A stretch of DNA of 5,654 bases from Actinomycetes bacterium. GTDB taxonomy: Bacteria; Actinomycetota; Acidimicrobiia; Acidimicrobiales; JAKAOS01. Below the pieces are notes generated by a model. It was not told the origin of the DNA, did no database searches, and worked only from the letters and a program-made list of their open reading frames with translations. Below, in pieces: positions 4,914 to 5,654 of the stretch; position 1 is the first letter of the stretch; every line of letters begins with the position of its first letter. The position numbers and the translations under genes are program-made. The stretch spans positions 1 to 5,654 of the forward strand of contig JAJYGW010000123.1 of assembly GCA_021790615.1 (NCBI GenBank), written 5' to 3'.

Positions 4914-5654
4914 CGTCCCGCCTCCGACCGCGACGAGAGCACGTTCACCCGGCGGAACAGCGCCGCGGGACAGCCATGGCTCACGGGCGCGGACTGCCCG
5001 GGCTGTCCCTTGCCGCAGTTGAGCGCGCCGCCGAGCACGAAGGTCGAGTGTCCGCCAACTGCCTCGAGGCTGGCCCAGAAGTCCGTCGTCGAGCCCTGGT
5101 ACGCAGCGAAACGGACCTGCCCGGCAGGGCGCCCGTGACGGATGCGCACGAATCGTTGCGCGCTGAACTGGAAGTTGTGCCGCTCCATATCGATCGACCA
5201 ACTCCGGTCGCCGACGACGAAGAGGCCGTCGCCGAGTGCGTCGAGGAGGTCGCTCGTCGTCGGGCCCTCGCCTGCTGCCGGGGCGAGCGAGACGTTGGCC
5301 ATGCGCTGGATCGGGATGTTGAGCGGGGAGCACGCGTACGCGCAGCCGTTTGACCGGTCCAAGCCGGCGAGCGCCGCCGTCGCACGGTCTACCTGGTAGC
5401 CCGTGAGGACGCCCTCGGTCACGAGCGGGAAGGACTGCGCCGTGACGCCCTCGTCGTCGTAGGCGACCGTCGCGAGCCCATGGGGAACCGTCCGATCGCC
5501 GGTGACGGTCATCGCCGGGGAGCCGTAACGCAGCCGCCCGAGCCCGTCAGGGGTCGCGAACGAGGTCCCTGCGTACGCGGCCTCGAATCCGAGTGCCCGG
5601 TCCAGCTCGAGCGCGTGCCCCACGGACTCGTGGATGGTGAGCCAGAGGTTGGAG
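4910..5654 (-). CDS. tldD: TldD-family zinc metalloprotease, C-terminal part (5' end beyond the window)
   Basis: The frame stays open to the window edge, giving 247 C-terminal residues. A GTG at 5623 falls inside the zinc motif and is not the true start. Residues 8-13 of the visible part are H-E-S-V-G-H, the HExxxH motif that binds zinc and supplies the catalytic Glu. Further marks are 'NGCAYACSPLN' about 90 residues on, 'SIDMERHNFQFSAQ' and 'GALNCGKGQPGQSAPVSHGC' near the end. The Cys in NCGKGQ (visible residue 213) matches the position of the third zinc ligand, Cys454 in E. coli TldD. All catalytic features that should be in this half are present, so the enzyme is probably active. The stop overlaps the tldE start as TTGA, consistent with a coupled operon making one heteromeric protease. 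The N-terminal domain cannot be judged. Confidence 0.92.
   Translation of the reverse strand, partial: SNLWLTIHESVGHALELDRALGFEAAYAGTSFATPDGLGRLRYGSPAMTVTGDRTVPHGLATVAYDDEGVTAQSFPLVTEGVLTGYQVDRATAALAGLDRSNGCAYACSPLNIPIQRMANVSLAPAAGEGPTTSDLLDALGDGLFVVGDRSWSIDMERHNFQFSAQRFVRIRHGRPAGQVRFAAYQGSTTDFWASLEAVGGHSTFVLGGALNCGKGQPGQSAPVSHGCPAALFRRVNVLSSRSEAGR
4920..4926 (-). promoter_or_regulatory. Shine-Dalgarno sequence that selects the TTG start of tldE
   Basis: On the minus strand the 3' end of tldD reads GTCGGAGGCGGGACGTTGA. GGAGG lies seven bases before the TTG at 4913, inside the tldD coding region. This strong site together with the TTGA stop/start overlap supports TTG over the downstream GTG at 4871. 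Confidence 0.6.

Noticed and set aside
4914..5333. Upstream extension of the TldE frame
   Set aside because: This part is an out-of-frame reading of tldD. The TTGA overlap and GGAGG place the start at 4913.

Overview
The window is visibly GC-rich, with G/C-dominated third codon positions. It carries an fhaA-fhaB-pstP-type gene block next to a divergent tRNA-Leu(CAG), an arrangement I know from mycobacteria. This points to an actinobacterium. The exact lineage cannot be fixed from the sequence; a deep-branching group such as Acidimicrobiia would fit but is a guess.

Layout. (1) Positions 1-1442, minus strand: a tightly packed signalling unit read right to left. It holds an FhaA-type protein (DUF3662 plus FHA), an FhaB-type membrane-anchored FHA protein, and the first 16 codons of what looks like a PP2C Ser/Thr phosphatase (PstP type) cut by the window edge. 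The junctions are a 1-nt gap and a GTGA overlap. (2) Positions 1443-1505: a 63-bp divergent promoter region. (3) Positions 1506-1589, plus strand: tRNA-Leu with anticodon CAG, followed by a hairpin. (4) Positions 1590-1968: a noncoding stretch with no convincing gene. (5) Positions 1969-3418, plus strand: two overlapping genes, a short alpha/alpha-toroid (prenyltransferase/squalene-cyclase repeat) protein of unknown substrate and a GNAT-type acetyltransferase. (6) Positions 3419-3479: a convergent intergenic stretch with hairpin-forming sequence. (7) Positions 3480-5654, minus strand: a TldD/TldE metalloprotease pair. TldE is complete and starts with TTG in a TTGA overlap. TldD lacks its N-terminal half because the window ends, but it retains the HExxxH zinc motif and the late Cys.

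The FHA proteins should read out Ser/Thr kinase phosphorylation, in known relatives linked to cell-wall synthesis and division, and the phosphatase would reverse that signal. TldD and TldE should form one heteromeric protease. The toroid-GNAT pair is translationally coupled and is the least explained part of the window. I see no mobile element, CRISPR array or clear sign of horizontal transfer. Most of the window is ordinary actinobacterial chromosome, and I found no strong case for a wholly new system.
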